Below, in pieces: positions 40,649 through 55,600 of a stretch of DNA of 64,000 nucleotides. Both the position numbers and the translations under genes were made by a program. The stretch spans positions 41,272,456 through 41,336,455 of the forward strand of contig CM049318.1 of assembly GCA_026874595.1 (NCBI GenBank), in the 5' to 3' direction. The notes below the pieces were generated by a model. The model worked only from the letters and a program-made list of their open reading frames with translations. It searched no databases and had not been told where the DNA came from. The stretch's first letter is position 1; each line of letters starts with the position of its first letter. Origin of the DNA: Sipunculus nudus (lineage: Eukaryota > Annelida > Sipuncula > Golfingiida > Sipunculidae).

Positions 40649-43600
40649 ATCCAGAACAATGTAAATTTTATTTGTTTGTTTATTTTGAAATGAATAAATA
40701 TGTTTATTTCCATTAAATCAGCCTGTCAGCGAAAGCTGGTATTTTATACTGGTAGTTATTTTTTTTTTTAAATACTCGTACGAATATGTGGAAGCTCGTG
40801 ATACCAAGTTATTTTAACTACTTTGTTTAGGAGTATACAGAGATGAATACCCAAAAGGAAACCGAGGTCAACCAGCGTTATCCACTCGGAGTCGCCGGCA
40901 ACCGCATCACTATTATCATTGATCGTATGAATGGTGTCGTACCTTACATCGGTTCACTGGAGGTGCATTTCTGCATGCCAACCCGTGAGTAACATAGAAT
41001 TATACATCAGAACCACAGCAGAAGGAACAAAATAAATAGTGCTGATATGGTGTAACGCTTGTTCTTGTGTCGGACATATGCTGTCACATTAAAATAGACA
41101 GATTTCCATACCAGTGTGCAGATACTTATAAATCACATTTATGTACAAAAAAGGGTGGCAGCAGGGTTGCAAGCTCTGTAAAATATTGTTATCTTCGGTT
41201 AAGTATTCATCTGCGTCTGTATGTTTGTCGATTTGTTTGCCTGACAGCAAGATGAGACTTAAACTACTTTTTCCGTAAATGGTGGGGGTGTGGGTTATGG
41301 GCCAAGAAAGATCCTAAATTTTTATTAAGAACCAGGTAAAGGCGCGGATGCAGCAGGAATTACTTTTATCTTTTCGGAGTGCAAAACTAGTTTTTATGTT
41401 ATATTTAATGTTTGAAATAAAAGTAACTTTACAACTTGCATGCTTGCATATGTGTATAATTCGCAAATATATTTCCAGCCACAACGACTCCGGTGATAAC
41501 AACGACCACGGTTGTTACAAGTCCTACTACGCCCGTTGTAACTAGCTCTCCTCCAGAAACAACAACTCAACCGATCACTCACTCCACTCACACGCCAACT
41601 ACCCCAACAGTCCAAACAACACCGACAGCTTACTCTACGACAACAACAAGTAAAATAACGGGATTTGGACCCACTCCCACTATAACAATGGGAACTGGCT
41701 CCACAGGTATGACCATTGACAGTCATGTTTTATCATGAACTTAGAAAGATACCTCTACATGGGTTGTGAATTACTATCACTGTCCATAACACACTGGACA
41801 TAGACCCTGAGAATATTGCATATATCTTCACCTTTAAGCACCATTCTTGCAGAACTCATTGTCAGCATACCTGTATACATATATATTTTCCCTTTTTTGC
41901 ATGCAGTGGCTTACTGTGATGACGATGACATCTTTAGAACTGACTACACCTCTGTAGAAGATGGAATTCTGTCTCTTGTCTCTTCTTCCACAAACAATGC
42001 GTTTACTACTGAGATGGCTTTGGCTGGAAGCCCAGAGGGGAAGTACGTCATCAAATTCTTACGTCCACAATATGTGCCCTTGATGATGAACACTGTTTAA
42101 ACAAATGATGATGGTTAAGTGATAACAATTCTACCCACACGCCCATATAGTTAGAGACATACCGGTTTATGTATTTTGATTCTCAGTTTCTAGATTTTGA
42201 AAAAAAGTAAATATAAATTTTAAGACATAAATGTAAACTGGGTGAACATTACAGTCTATGGTAAATAAATGTGTCCTTTAAACAGAATGACTTTTTAACA
42301 CTATGGTAAATAAATTTGTTCATCTGTATACATGATGCATATAAACAATCACAGATGTAGATAATTATATTGATGATATGTACAATTGCAGGTGGGAGGC
42401 CTCAACATCCCAAGCTTCTATGGAGCTGTTTCTTTTGAAGCTGGAAGAAGGCGGTGAACCTGACCTCCACCGTGTCCGTTTCCTGGTAGATGGCGCTACT
42501 ACAGTGGAAGTTGAAGTTCTGGACGCAGCAGGAATGCCCGTTGACCTTAAGGTCCTTGCCATTATCAAATTGAAGACAGTGCTTTAAGGACACATTTATC
42601 TGTATGACGTGATGCATAGTACTTACTCCGTATTTTTCAATATATTTTTTATAATTAAGGAATAATTTACTTCAAAACGGAATTTGTAATCATATTAACT
42701 TCGCATGGGTCGTACTTATGCTATATGGGTTCAAACAGATACAAGTATGTACTCATCTTATACAAGATATTACGCTTTAATACATCACAGGTAATGTCTG
42801 CTTCTCGTGAGCAAAAACTTTCATAAGGTGTATTTGCTCATCATCTGGAGGTAAAAACCCTAATGTATACGTTTTATATTGCACTTATTTAACATTTTGT
42901 CATAACAAAGGATCTTTTATCAAACGAGCCATCAAGTCATAATTGTAAGAAATCAACATCTCTTAGTGTCTGCGAATTCATATTGATTTTTTTACACAAA
43001 GTCACAGTAAGTGTACCAAATGTTATTTAAAAAAAGTTAAGTATCTAAATAGTTTTCGTTTGTGTAACAATCAGTGTCAAATTCTGCTGCAGGAATACCT
43101 TGAATTCAATAATAATGGCTGGACGGAAATTGATGAGACGTATCCGCTCGGTACTCAGGGAGACCAAATACAGATAACACTCTACAGGGCTGACGGAGAA
43201 AATCCAGCAATTAAAGATCTCACTGTGGAGTTCTGTATGCCACCACGTAAGTCTGCTTCATAAGGTGCAGATATAATTAATGTTTGATAAGATCTCGCTT
43301 TTGAGTTATGCGTCATACTTTGCGAACCTGTTTAAAAAATCGGGCATCAGTTCCAAACATATAGTATCTCTGTGGAAGACCACTGTTCCCTTGTTGATTG
43401 TTAAGAAGACCAGAAAGACCTGTATTAAGATCTCACTGTTGAAAAGATAAAGGGGCCCAATCTCCTATCTGACCTTTATAAACTAAAGGTAATCCCTTGG
43501 AGCATTCATAAAAAAAGCCAGAAAAACATGGATATCACCGCACACAGGCTGCTTTTTTGTTTATATCAAAGTGTTTATTATATGTGGGGGCCCTAAAAAT

Positions 43601-46600
43601 AATCAAAACAAATTCAACAACGGCATCTGGCAGTAAGTCAGATAAGCCAGAGCTTTGCAAATGGGGTTTTGAAACAAGTGACCTTCTACCTCCGCATATA
43701 TGCAACCCACCACCATAGGTAACACATTTTTCCTGTTTGTCAACATTGCTGTGTTTACAAACATGTTGTTGATAAACAAGTTCAAACATCCTTCACGAAG
43801 GCCTTGTATGAACTTTCACAACCAAAATTACCCTTGGGTCATTATTATATACACAGAGGAAGCCAAAAATCCCATAAATTCTTTTTCAAAAGGTAGGTGA
43901 TTGGGCACCTTTAAAGATGCTGTTTCAAAACTAAGCATTAATTCTCCAGTCGATCAATATCGAAAAACAGCGTCCCCTATTAAATGCACAGTGAATATGC
44001 GTCTGTGTTTGTTGGTTGCTTCAGCTCATGAAATGGTGGCTATTCATATTAGGTCTTTTAACGTCTTCTGTCCTTCGTCCATAAAATCCGGAGTGGATAC
44101 ATCAAATGTTGTAGTATAAGGTCTGCTTGTTCTTGCTGATACATAGCCACGCCTTCGTACGTACCTACAACCACTCGGGCAACCACTACTTCTGTTGCCA
44201 CAACCACAACTGTTCAGTCCACTACAACCACCTTCACGACCCAGCCACCTACAACGACGAGTAACTGCATCATCATCTGCGATGGAGTCTGTATTTCTAA
44301 CAGGTCAGTTAAAATAACAACTTGCATGCACACATGTGCAAGTCATAATGCTGTCCACTATATTACCACTACACAACTGTACTTAATCTACCTGCCCTAT
44401 ATGCAGCACTGGGGGGGGGGGGGGGGGGGGGGGCGGCGGTGTAATGGCTAAGGTGTCGGACTCATGATCGAGAGGTCGTGCGTTCTAATCCCAGTCAGAC
44501 CCCTACCGTGCCAAGACCCTTGGGCAAGGTCCCAACCGCAAGTGTGCCTCTGTCCACCCCAGCAGTAGAAATAGGTACCAGTAAATACTGAGAAGGTAAC
44601 CTGTGATGGACTAGCATCCAATCCAGGAGGAGTTGAACTCCCAAGTCGCTTCACGCTATAGAAACCGGGATAAGCTCCGGCCTGATAAGCCATTAGGCTC
44701 GGGGTGTAAAAGCCGAACAGACTTTACCTATATGCAGCATGCACGTATGTTATGTAACAAAGGTCAAACTTTTATATAAACTTGCTGTCGACTGTACTTA
44801 ATCTGCATGCTGAGTAGTTTACGATCATATGAACTTGCACCGTCAGGAAATAGTAAACTAATAAGTAATTGAATACTGTGTAGATTCTCGCCGAGCCGAC
44901 GCGTGGTTATAGACCCCATATGGGGTTATCATCTGAATTAAAATGTTATATGTTAAAATGTTATAAAATATTATATAAAGTCAGAAGCGTGTTTTTGTGA
45001 CAAGATAGATATATATATATATAACAACTATAAGGTCACGCTGTTTAATAGACATGTTACTTTTAATATTTTGAGGATTATTGGACCTTTTTTTAAGATC
45101 AGGCATTAACTGCATAAATGTCATATTAACGATTCATTAACGTTCAGAAGGTCAGTACTCGTTCATCGTATTTAAATGCCAAAATATCAGTCCCCGAATT
45201 TTCGGATGGACGAGGTTCTATCATAAATGGCCAATATGAAGTTCTATTCTTTTACCTAAAATAAAGGTTCAGACACAAACGAAAAACGCTCCCATCCTCG
45301 TGTCTACATAGGAGGTATTAATTTTATTTTGATGCAGTTTTGTGGATCCAGTATCTAAGTCGTCACTCAGGCAGACCATCAGTGGTTGTGTTATCAAATG
45401 ATGCAAACATCATGCCATTTTCCTGCTTTTCAGTGGCTGTGTTATCAGTTGATACAAATTTATGCGTTAATTGTTCGAACAGGGGCATCTAGATTTTTCT
45501 GACTAACCGTTTAGGATTCCTAAGGTTAAATATTTTCTTAGAAACCACACAGATCAATTCCTTCAAAATATAATTTCATTTTGCTTACCAAAAACGTATA
45601 TGCAGTAAAACCTCCAAATTACGACCACCAACGGAACCTCGATAAAGAGGTCGCATTTTCGAGGTGGTCGTCTAAGCGAGGCCTGAAATAGATAGCTTAA
45701 AAGAATTGGGACCGTGAAAAAGAAGTCTTATTTTGTTAGGCGGGGTTTTACCATATATTATTTTGGAAACGACAATGAAATACTTTGTAAATCATTTTCG
45801 ATTCTTTTTCAAGACTTGAAAATTCAAGTGTATAATGAAAATACATAAGCTTTTACTCCATACATGGATGAAAGTAACACCACTCATGCATAGGCAGATC
45901 AACTTGCCCTGATACCCCCCCCCGCTCCTTTAATTTATCCTTTTTTCTGCCTTGTATACCTTATATAGGACCCTTCCAATTAAGTAATGTGTTGCATTGA
46001 CAGTCAGCAAATAATGATGGCCAGCGGAGAAAAAAATTCTTTCAAATTTATCCCGTTATCTCTTAAAATAGCCCTTTTCCAGCATATTTTATACATGTAC
46101 CAGAGAACCCCCAACGCAGAGTAACCCCTATGCCAATATACTTGCTAGAAGCTATTCATCTGTTTTCCATACAATGAATTCGGCTTTTTATTTAATAATG
46201 ATTTTTTTTATATTCGTATATTTGTGATAAATTTAATCTAACAGTTAAGAATCTGTTCGTGGATTAGTTTTTGTTTTGCTCTATTCAAATGAACTCATTT
46301 TAATTAATACTTTTGAGTTAACGAAAATATGATCAGATGATTGCAGGTGTTTAAGAGGACATTTTGCATGATGAGTAACTAATGCTTTTCTTAGAAGAGT
46401 ACTTGCACTGATAATAATATGCAAACACTCAGTATTGTTGGATTTGTACAAAGTATCGATACATTTTCTTCTGACAAGTTTTAGTTTAAATAATAAAAAT
46501 AATGTTCTTTTATTGATATAAGGCATCTGATCCCTGTAAATCACAGGTTTGGTGGTAAAGTAATCCCCGCGGCTTCACAATAGTGGAGAATGGAGGGGGT

Positions 46601-49600
46601 GGGGTGGGGGGGGGGGGGGGTGGCTGAGTTATGCCGATGGGCGATGTATTCGTTTGAACCTATTTTATTTATTTTTATTACTTACCATGTATGTGAAAAA
46701 CAATTTGTGTCTTCAATATTCATGGATACACAGTTGGGTTATTGGAAAACGTATTTCTATTTGTAGGATCGTTTTAAAGAATTCCATTTATCTCAGATGT
46801 CCCTAACACGTGGTATTATGTAAGGTGACAAAGGAAATCATTGCAAACTGAACATGTGGCTTTTGTTTGCAGGAGTTCTTTGATACTCCTTTCCATACAA
46901 ATCTAAGTCAGGCTAAAATATACTCTTGTATATTCTGCTGTTTTCATTCAAATTATTATGGACAGTACATCATTTATATTCGCATTTTCTTGTGAAAAAA
47001 AAACTCGTGTAACACAAGAGCCAAAAAAGATGGCAACGTATCTTTACAGACACATCTAGTGAAAAAGGTCCTATTGTATGTAAGTGTTCGAGAAATCAAT
47101 AAGGCATAAGTACTATATTTAACTATGTTTGCAGATGTCGGTACATATGTTTGGTTTTACAGCTCCCAGATCTGTGATGAGGTGATTGATTGTCCAGATG
47201 GGAAAGATGAAGAATACTGCGGTACGTAGAAGAGCAACTAGTAAATCTATAAACTGTTCAATTACTCTAACATCAGATTTGTATTTCTTTGAAAAGAATA
47301 CCGTAAGTACAAAACACGTCTTTGCAATCATAATCCTGTTAGGTAACATATTTATTTCAATTGTCCTGCATATATCTACAGTATATAAAGCATTTTGTTT
47401 TGTTTTTATTTACCATATCAGTAATAATAATAAATATCATACCAGCAACTATCAATAATACATAATTGAGGAAAATCGTTCCATGGACAAAGCTTCATAT
47501 TTCAGGTTTGGCATGCAATTTCTTTTATAATATAAGTCCTTTTTTTATCTGAGCAGTAGTTTATTCTGATTATGTGGCATGTGTATTAAACCATAAAAGG
47601 AACCCTTTTATAGGCACCACAACTGTGTCTACCCCTACCACAACCCCCACACCAACCGGAACCCACACTCCTCCTACACTGACTTACCCGACAACGACAA
47701 CCTTGTCAACTGTCACATTCTCAACGACAACGGGCACGTCAACAACAGCATATCCGACGACAGTGACCACACAGCCAAGTAAGTTATCAGTTTAAGATGG
47801 TTAATACACCATTTTTCATTGTTACCCCCCGCGTCAGAGGAGTTGGCGATTTAGTGCTCAACTCCACCTTTCTGTTAGACCGTACTTGTCTGAGCTTATT
47901 AGATTTTAGTTATACTTGATTGATTTTGTGATTAATTAGTATAAATGTTTAAATCTCAGACTTCATATAGGAAGTCATATCTATCATCAAGTTTACTTAT
48001 ATCCACTTCTAATTATATCTTGGCCGATATCTATTGGGTAACCAGGCCTGGTTAGTTTGACGTTTGGATTTTCATTTTTACATATTTATATGTTTTATAA
48101 GACCATACAGTACACATTTCATACATTTTGTATGCAATTACATGAAAACAATATGTGATACAAATCACTCATATCCTGTTCTAATTAAGACGGCAGGTGT
48201 TTCTTATATCAGATTTTGGTCTTATTTGGTTATTTTTTATTATTTTTGTTTTAATTCTACAATTTTATATATTTTTGAAATTCAAATTAACATTTACTGT
48301 GTGATGCAATATATCAAAAAGGGTTACTAATACCAATTTCTAATTTACAAGACGGGTATATCTTATTGGTATCCTCGCTTGATTTATATTAGGTTTAAGT
48401 GCATTAGTTTGCTATTTATTATGAATTCTGCATGAGGATTTTAAAGACCCATTGCAAGCAAAGTACAAATTTCTGACATTCTATATGGGCATGGAACTAG
48501 TACTACGTCATAAGTAAGTTCTTCCTACTGTACCTTCGCATAAGTAATTTGGATGAAATACATAGTACATCTTTAACGATTCTTAGCCATTTTAAATTAT
48601 TCTTAGGAACTGCCTATATGCTCATTAGCTGTACCGTAACAAATTCTTAAGTGTTCGCAGTACTTCGTGCCATCGTGATACGTACTGTTAAATTGCCTCT
48701 CCAGTGCCGCGAATTGCCCCGATGTATACCGAATAGTTTACGTAAAGCTAACGACCTACCACGAAGTAGCTAACTTGGGCTACGAAGCGCTTCTATAAGA
48801 GTACATATGACCTACAGAATTTGACAATTTGCAACAGCGAGAAACTCAGAACTAAAATCGCGGGCTACGATCGCTCAAGCTACGCCGATAGTCGGAAAGT
48901 TAGTGGCACGAATTACGCAGATGCGCCTCACAAACCCCGACGTAGAGCAAAGAAGCCAAAAATTGTCCTATTTATAGCGCATCAATGGCATAATTGGTAG
49001 AAGTTGAAACCGACCCTGAAACGTCCCTGTCACATGTTTCTTGTCAGTTTCCCAGAAAAATAAAAATAGATTGATAGCCTAGTCGGATGCAGAAGCCAAA
49101 CTGCCATAGTTAAAAGTAAAAACTGAAATGACGTGAATTAAGGCTGTGGGTGACCGTGTAGGAATTATTTATTCCCATGTTTGTGTTCACATATAATTAG
49201 TGAAATCTTGTTGCAATCAGTATATATTTAGAGCAAAGAGCTTTTAATTAAATGTATATTTTTTGTTTGGTTTTGGTTTTAGCCTCCTACATTTGTGAAG
49301 ATGTGATCCATGTGGACGCTGATAACGCTGATAATTTCAAGATCTACACATCTAACACTGCCGATGGGTATGGTGCCACTGATGCTTTAGATGGATCGGG
49401 CAGTCACTGGCAGGCAGCTCCCTACGGCCTTCCAGTGGAAAGCATTGTTATTCAGTTGTACCAGGATGATATTGAATTTCAGGGTTTGACAATGACAGTA
49501 AAGGGCGTGTCTGATGTCCAGGTTCAACTAATGAACAGCGAAGGCGTGATAACCTACCAGGAGGTTTGTACAGCTGTTACTGAAGGCAAAACGCTTCCAA

Positions 49601-52600
49601 AATTACATTTCATTAGTGATTATCGCTGTATTACTGATTACAAGCAATTTCATTGTACCATCAAAATCCTCTATCTGCAAGTTAATCCTCAGACCCAGTA
49701 TTAGGGACTCGTTCCAGTGCCTTAATGATCAGCATTTCACCTATCCCCGAGCCACATGCATACAAATTAATATCTATATCTAAAAAGCTGAACTGAAACA
49801 TATCAATCTTATCTGAGGCTTTCAGGAATACTTAACATTTGTAGTCGATGGTTAATTGATTTGAGATACCCCATCTTTCACTGGATGTGCTTTCCATTGA
49901 CTCTGTGACACCAAAGAACAATCGGTAATGTTCGCACAAACACTGTAGCTGGGAAACAGTGCTGCCGTTACATGCCCCTTTAGTTTTATTGTGGATTGAT
50001 TCAATGATTCATGGGTTTAATGTTTTTCCATATGATCAGAAACAGTCTTTTTATTGTCTATAATGAAATCTGCTCATTAAAGGTCAACTGATGGATAAAA
50101 TAGGCATGATGAAGTAGCCTTTTGATGTGTAAAGTTGTTAATATAGCCATATGTGTGATGCTGACCATATAACTTAATACACGGTTATTACATTTAGCAA
50201 CAGTAATGCTGATTCAATGATCTGTAATGAGAAGAGGAACGATAAAAGGAAACATCTTAGATATTTATCAAGAAGCAGTTACTGCCATGAAATTGTTCTC
50301 ATGGTCTTTTAATCCTTACATTATAACACTAACATATAAGAAAATATAAATAAGTATGACATGAAATATTTCATAATGTAACTGTAACTGGTAAAAACAT
50401 TGGTTTTTAAACAGACCCTAAAAATTCCTAAAAATATTCTGAAGGCACAAATATCTCATTTTTATCTGAAAGAAATATGATAAATGCCATTTACAGGACC
50501 ATGTTAACTTTAGGCCATGTGCCTGGCTTCTTGAAAACATTATTGATAAACACACTTACTGTATTTCATAATTATACACACAGAGTTTTGATGGATTGAC
50601 TGGAGCTGAAACCAATATAAATGCAACTCCATCTCCAGGATATATGGGCAGTGTTCTTATAGTGGAATTAACCAGAACAGGGACCACTGTTCCAATGGTG
50701 TACAGCTTCCATGCAATCTTCTGTGGCCCAAAGGGTAAGATGTTTCAGATACCTGCAAACCAATGACTGGATATATAGATGTATTATATTAATTAATTCA
50801 ATGCTAGTTTATCTATTCTATAGAGCAATTTGTCAACAATTTAACAAAATATTCAGAACATAAACAGATGATGCATTTGATAACTCTTTGTATGCTTAAA
50901 TCAACAGAGCCTGCTCTGGTCTTTCTTTTTAACAGAATGGCTTAATTTGATTAAGTATTGTGTAACCATATCTTTCTTAATCCTTGCTACAACATATGCC
51001 ATTTTCAATTCCTACTCGCATTTAAGCATAGTATCTACTCTTACTTTCATCCAAACAGTGACACCAACAAGCACTGTCACCCACACTCCAACCTCTACCC
51101 CTACTACACCGTATACTCCAACTATTACACCAACTGGAACACCAACTGTGACACCAACTGGAACACAAACATACACTCCAACTGGGACACCAACTGGGAC
51201 ACCTACCTACACACCAACAGTGACACCAACTGTGACACCAACTTATACACCAACATACACACCAACAGTGACACTTACATACACACCAACAGTGACACCA
51301 ACTGTGACACCAACATACACACCAACAGTGACACCAACATACACACCAACAATGACACCAACAGTAACACCAACCTACACACCAACAGTTACACCAACAG
51401 TGACACCAACCTACACACCAACAGTTACACCAACAGTGACACCAACTGTGACATCAACCTACACACCAACTGTGACACAAACATACACACCAACTGTGAC
51501 ACAAACTGTGACACCAACATACACACCAACAGTGACATACACAACAACCATTACACCAACTGAAACCCAAACAGTGACATACACACCAACAGCCACTCCA
51601 ACAGTCACACCAACAGTTACGTACACACCAACTGCCACACCAACAACTACTCCAACTGTGACTTACACACCAACAGGTACACCAACCTACACCCCAACAG
51701 TGACACCAACTGGTACACCAACATACACACCAACAGTTACACCAACAGGTACACTAACTGTTACACCAACTGCAACCCCAACAGTTACATACACACCAAC
51801 AGCCACTCCAACCGTCACACCAACAGTTACTTACACACAAACGGTCACTCCAACTGCTACTCCAACTGTGACATACACACCAACAGTGACATCAACTGCT
51901 ACTCCAACTGTGACATACACACCAACAGTGACATCAACTGGTACACAAACCTACACACCAACAGTGACACAAACAGGTACACCAACCTACACCCAAACAG
52001 TGACACCAACAGGTACACCAACCTACACCCCAACAGTGACACCGTCAGGTACACCAACCTCCACCCCAACAGTGACACCAACAGGTACACCAACCTACAC
52101 CCAAACAGTGACACCAACAGGTACACCAACCTACACACCAACAGTGACACCAACAGGTACACCAACTGGCACTCCAACTGTGACATACACACCAACAGTG
52201 ACATATACACCAACAGTTACACCAACAGTGACTTATACACCAACTGTCACTCCAACAGTCACCTCAACAGTGACTCCAACAGTGACACCAACAATCACAT
52301 ACACACCAACAGTTACACCAACAGTGACACCAACAGCCACACCAACAGTGACTTATACACCAACAGTCACTCCAACTGGCACTCCAACTGTGTCATACAC
52401 ACCAACAGTGACATCAACAGCCGCACCAACAATCACATACACACCAACAGTTACACCAACAGTGACACCAACAGCCACACCAACAGTGACTTATACACCA
52501 ACAGTCACTCCAACTGGCACTCCAACTGTGACATACACACCAACAGTGACACCAACAGCCACACCAACAGTGACACCAACAGTGACTTACACACCAACTG

Positions 52601-55600
52601 TCACTCCAACAGTCACCTCAACAGTGACCCCAACAGTGACACCAACAGCAACACCAACAGTGACATACACACCAACCCTTACACCAACAGTTACACCAAC
52701 AGCCACACCAACAGTGACTTATACACCAACAGTCACTCCAACTGGCACCCCAACTGTGACATTCACACCAACAGTGACACCAACAGCCACACCAACAGTT
52801 ACACAAACAGTGACTTACACACCAACTGTCACTCCAACAGTCACCTCAACAGTGACTCCAACAGTGACTCCAACAGCAACACCAACACTGACATACACAC
52901 CAACCATTACACCTACAGTAACACCAACAGTCACACCAACTGGCACTCCAACTGTGACATACACACCAACAGTGACATATACACCAACAGTTACACCAAC
53001 AGTGACTTATACACCAACAGTCACTCCAACTGCTACTCCAACTGTCACATACACTCCAACAGTGACACCAACAATCACATACACACCAACAGTTACACCA
53101 ACAGTGACACCAACAGCCACACCAACAGTGACTTATACACCAACAGTCACTCCAACTGGCACTCCAACTGTGACATACACACCAACAGTGACACCAACAG
53201 CCACACCAACAGTGACTTATACACCAACAGTCACTCCAACTGGCACTCCAACTGTGACATACACACCAACAGTGACACCAACAGCCACACCAACAGTTAC
53301 ACCAACAGTGACTTACACACCAACTGTCACTCCAACAGTCACCTCAACAGTGACTCCAACAGTGACACCAACAGCAACACCAACACTGACATACACACCA
53401 ACCATTACACCTACAGTAACACCAACAGTAACACCAACAGCAACACCAACAGTGACATACACACCAACCCTTACACCAACAGTTACACCAACAACCACAC
53501 CAACAGTGACTTATACACCAACAGTCACTCCAACTGGCACTCCAACTATGACATTCACACCAACAGTGACACCAACAGCCACACCAACAGTTACACCAAC
53601 AGTGACTTACACTCCAACAGTCACCTCAACAGTGACTCCAACAGTGACACCAACAGCAACACCAACACTGACATACACACCAACCATTACACCTACAGTA
53701 ACACCAACAGTAACACCAACAGTCACACCAACTGGCACTCCAACTGTGACATACACACCAACAGTGACATATACACCAACAGTTACACCAACAGCCACAC
53801 CAACAGTGACTTATACACCAACAGTCACTCCAACTGCTTCTCCAACTGTCACATACACTCCAACAGTGACACCAACAATCACATACACACCAACAGTTAC
53901 ACCAACAGCCACACCAACAGTCACTTATACACCAACAGTCACTCCAACTGGCACTCCAACTGTGACATACACACCAACAGTTACACCAACAGTGACACCA
54001 ACAGCCACACCAACAGTGACTTATACACCAACAGTCACTCCAACTGGCACTCCAACTGTGACATACACACCAACAGTGACACCAACAGCCACACCAACAG
54101 TTACACCAACAGTGACTTACACACCAACTGTCACTCCAACTGTGACATACACACCAACAGTGACACCAACAGCAACACCAACAGTGACATACACACCAAC
54201 CATTACACCTACAGTTACACCAACAGTAACACCAACAGTCACACCAACTGGCACTCCAACTGTGACATACACACCAACTGTCACTCCAACAGTCACTCCA
54301 ACAGTGACCCCAACAGTGACAGCAACAGCAACACCAACAGTGACATACACACCAACCCTTACACCAACAGTTACACCAACAGCCACACCAACAGTGACTC
54401 ATACACCAACAGTCACTCCAACTGCTACTCCAACTGTCACATACACACCAACAGTGACACCAACAGCCACACCAACAGTGACTTATACACCAACAGTCAC
54501 TCCAACTGGCACTCCAACTGTGACATACACACCAACATTGACACCAACAGCCACACCAACAGTTACACCAACAGTGACTTACACACCAACTGTCACTCCA
54601 ACTGGCACTCCAACTGTGACATACACACCAACAGTGACACTAACAGCCACACCAACAGTGACTTATACACCAACAATCACTCCAACTGGCACTCCAACTG
54701 TGACATACACACCAACAGTGACACCAACAGCCACACCAACAGTTACACCAACAGTGACTTACACACAAACTGTCACTCCAACAGTCACCTCAACAGTGAC
54801 TCCAACAGTGACACCAACAGCAACACCAACACTGACATACACACCAACCATTACACCTACAATAACACCAACAGTAACACCAACAGTCACACCAACTGGC
54901 ACTCCAACTGTGACATACTCACCAACAGTGACATATACACCAACAGTTACACCAACATCCACACCAACAGTGACTTATACACCAACAGTCACTCCAACTG
55001 CTACTCCAACTGTCACATACACTCCAACAGTGACACCAACAATCACATACACACCAACAGTTACACCAACAGCCACACCAACAGTGACTTATACACCAAC
55101 AGTCACTCCAACTGGCACTCCAACTGTAACATACACACCAACAGTGACACCAACAGCCACACCAACAGTTACACCAACAGTGACTTACACACCAACTGTC
55201 ACTCGAACAGTCACTCCAACAGTGACCCAAACAGTGACATCAACAGCAACACCAACAGTGACATACACACCAACCCTTACACCAACAGTTACACCAACAG
55301 CCACACCAACAGTGACTTATACACCAACAGTCACTCCAACTGGCACTCCAACTGTGACATACACACCAACAGTCACACCAACAGCCACACCAACAGTTAC
55401 ACCAACAGTGACTTACACACCAACTGTCACTCCAACAGTCACCTCAACAGTGACTCCAACAGCAACACCAACACTGACATACACACCAACTATTACACCA
55501 ACAGTCACACCAACTGGCACTCCAACTGTGACATACACACCAACAGTCACATATACACCAACAGTTACACCAACAGCCACACCAACAGTGACTTATACAC

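Noticed and set aside
44434..44500. Possible tRNA gene
   Set aside because: A- and B-box-like words are present, but a full cloverleaf is not evident and the sequence continues into a repeat body flanked by a target duplication, so it is the head of a SINE.
50958..51563. 201-codon + strand frame rich in Asn, His and Asp
   Set aside because: It is the offset frame of the start of exon 59 and crosses the intron-exon border at 51058/51059. The Thr-Pro frame is the one that continues from exon 58.
53626..54402. Long antisense frames rich in Cys and Trp, and many Val-Gly frames across 51.9-63.9 kb
   Set aside because: They are reverse-strand translations of the Thr-Pro-Val repeat, with start codons arising from 'cat' words. 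They recur wherever the repeat recurs and have no independent splice, promoter or composition support.
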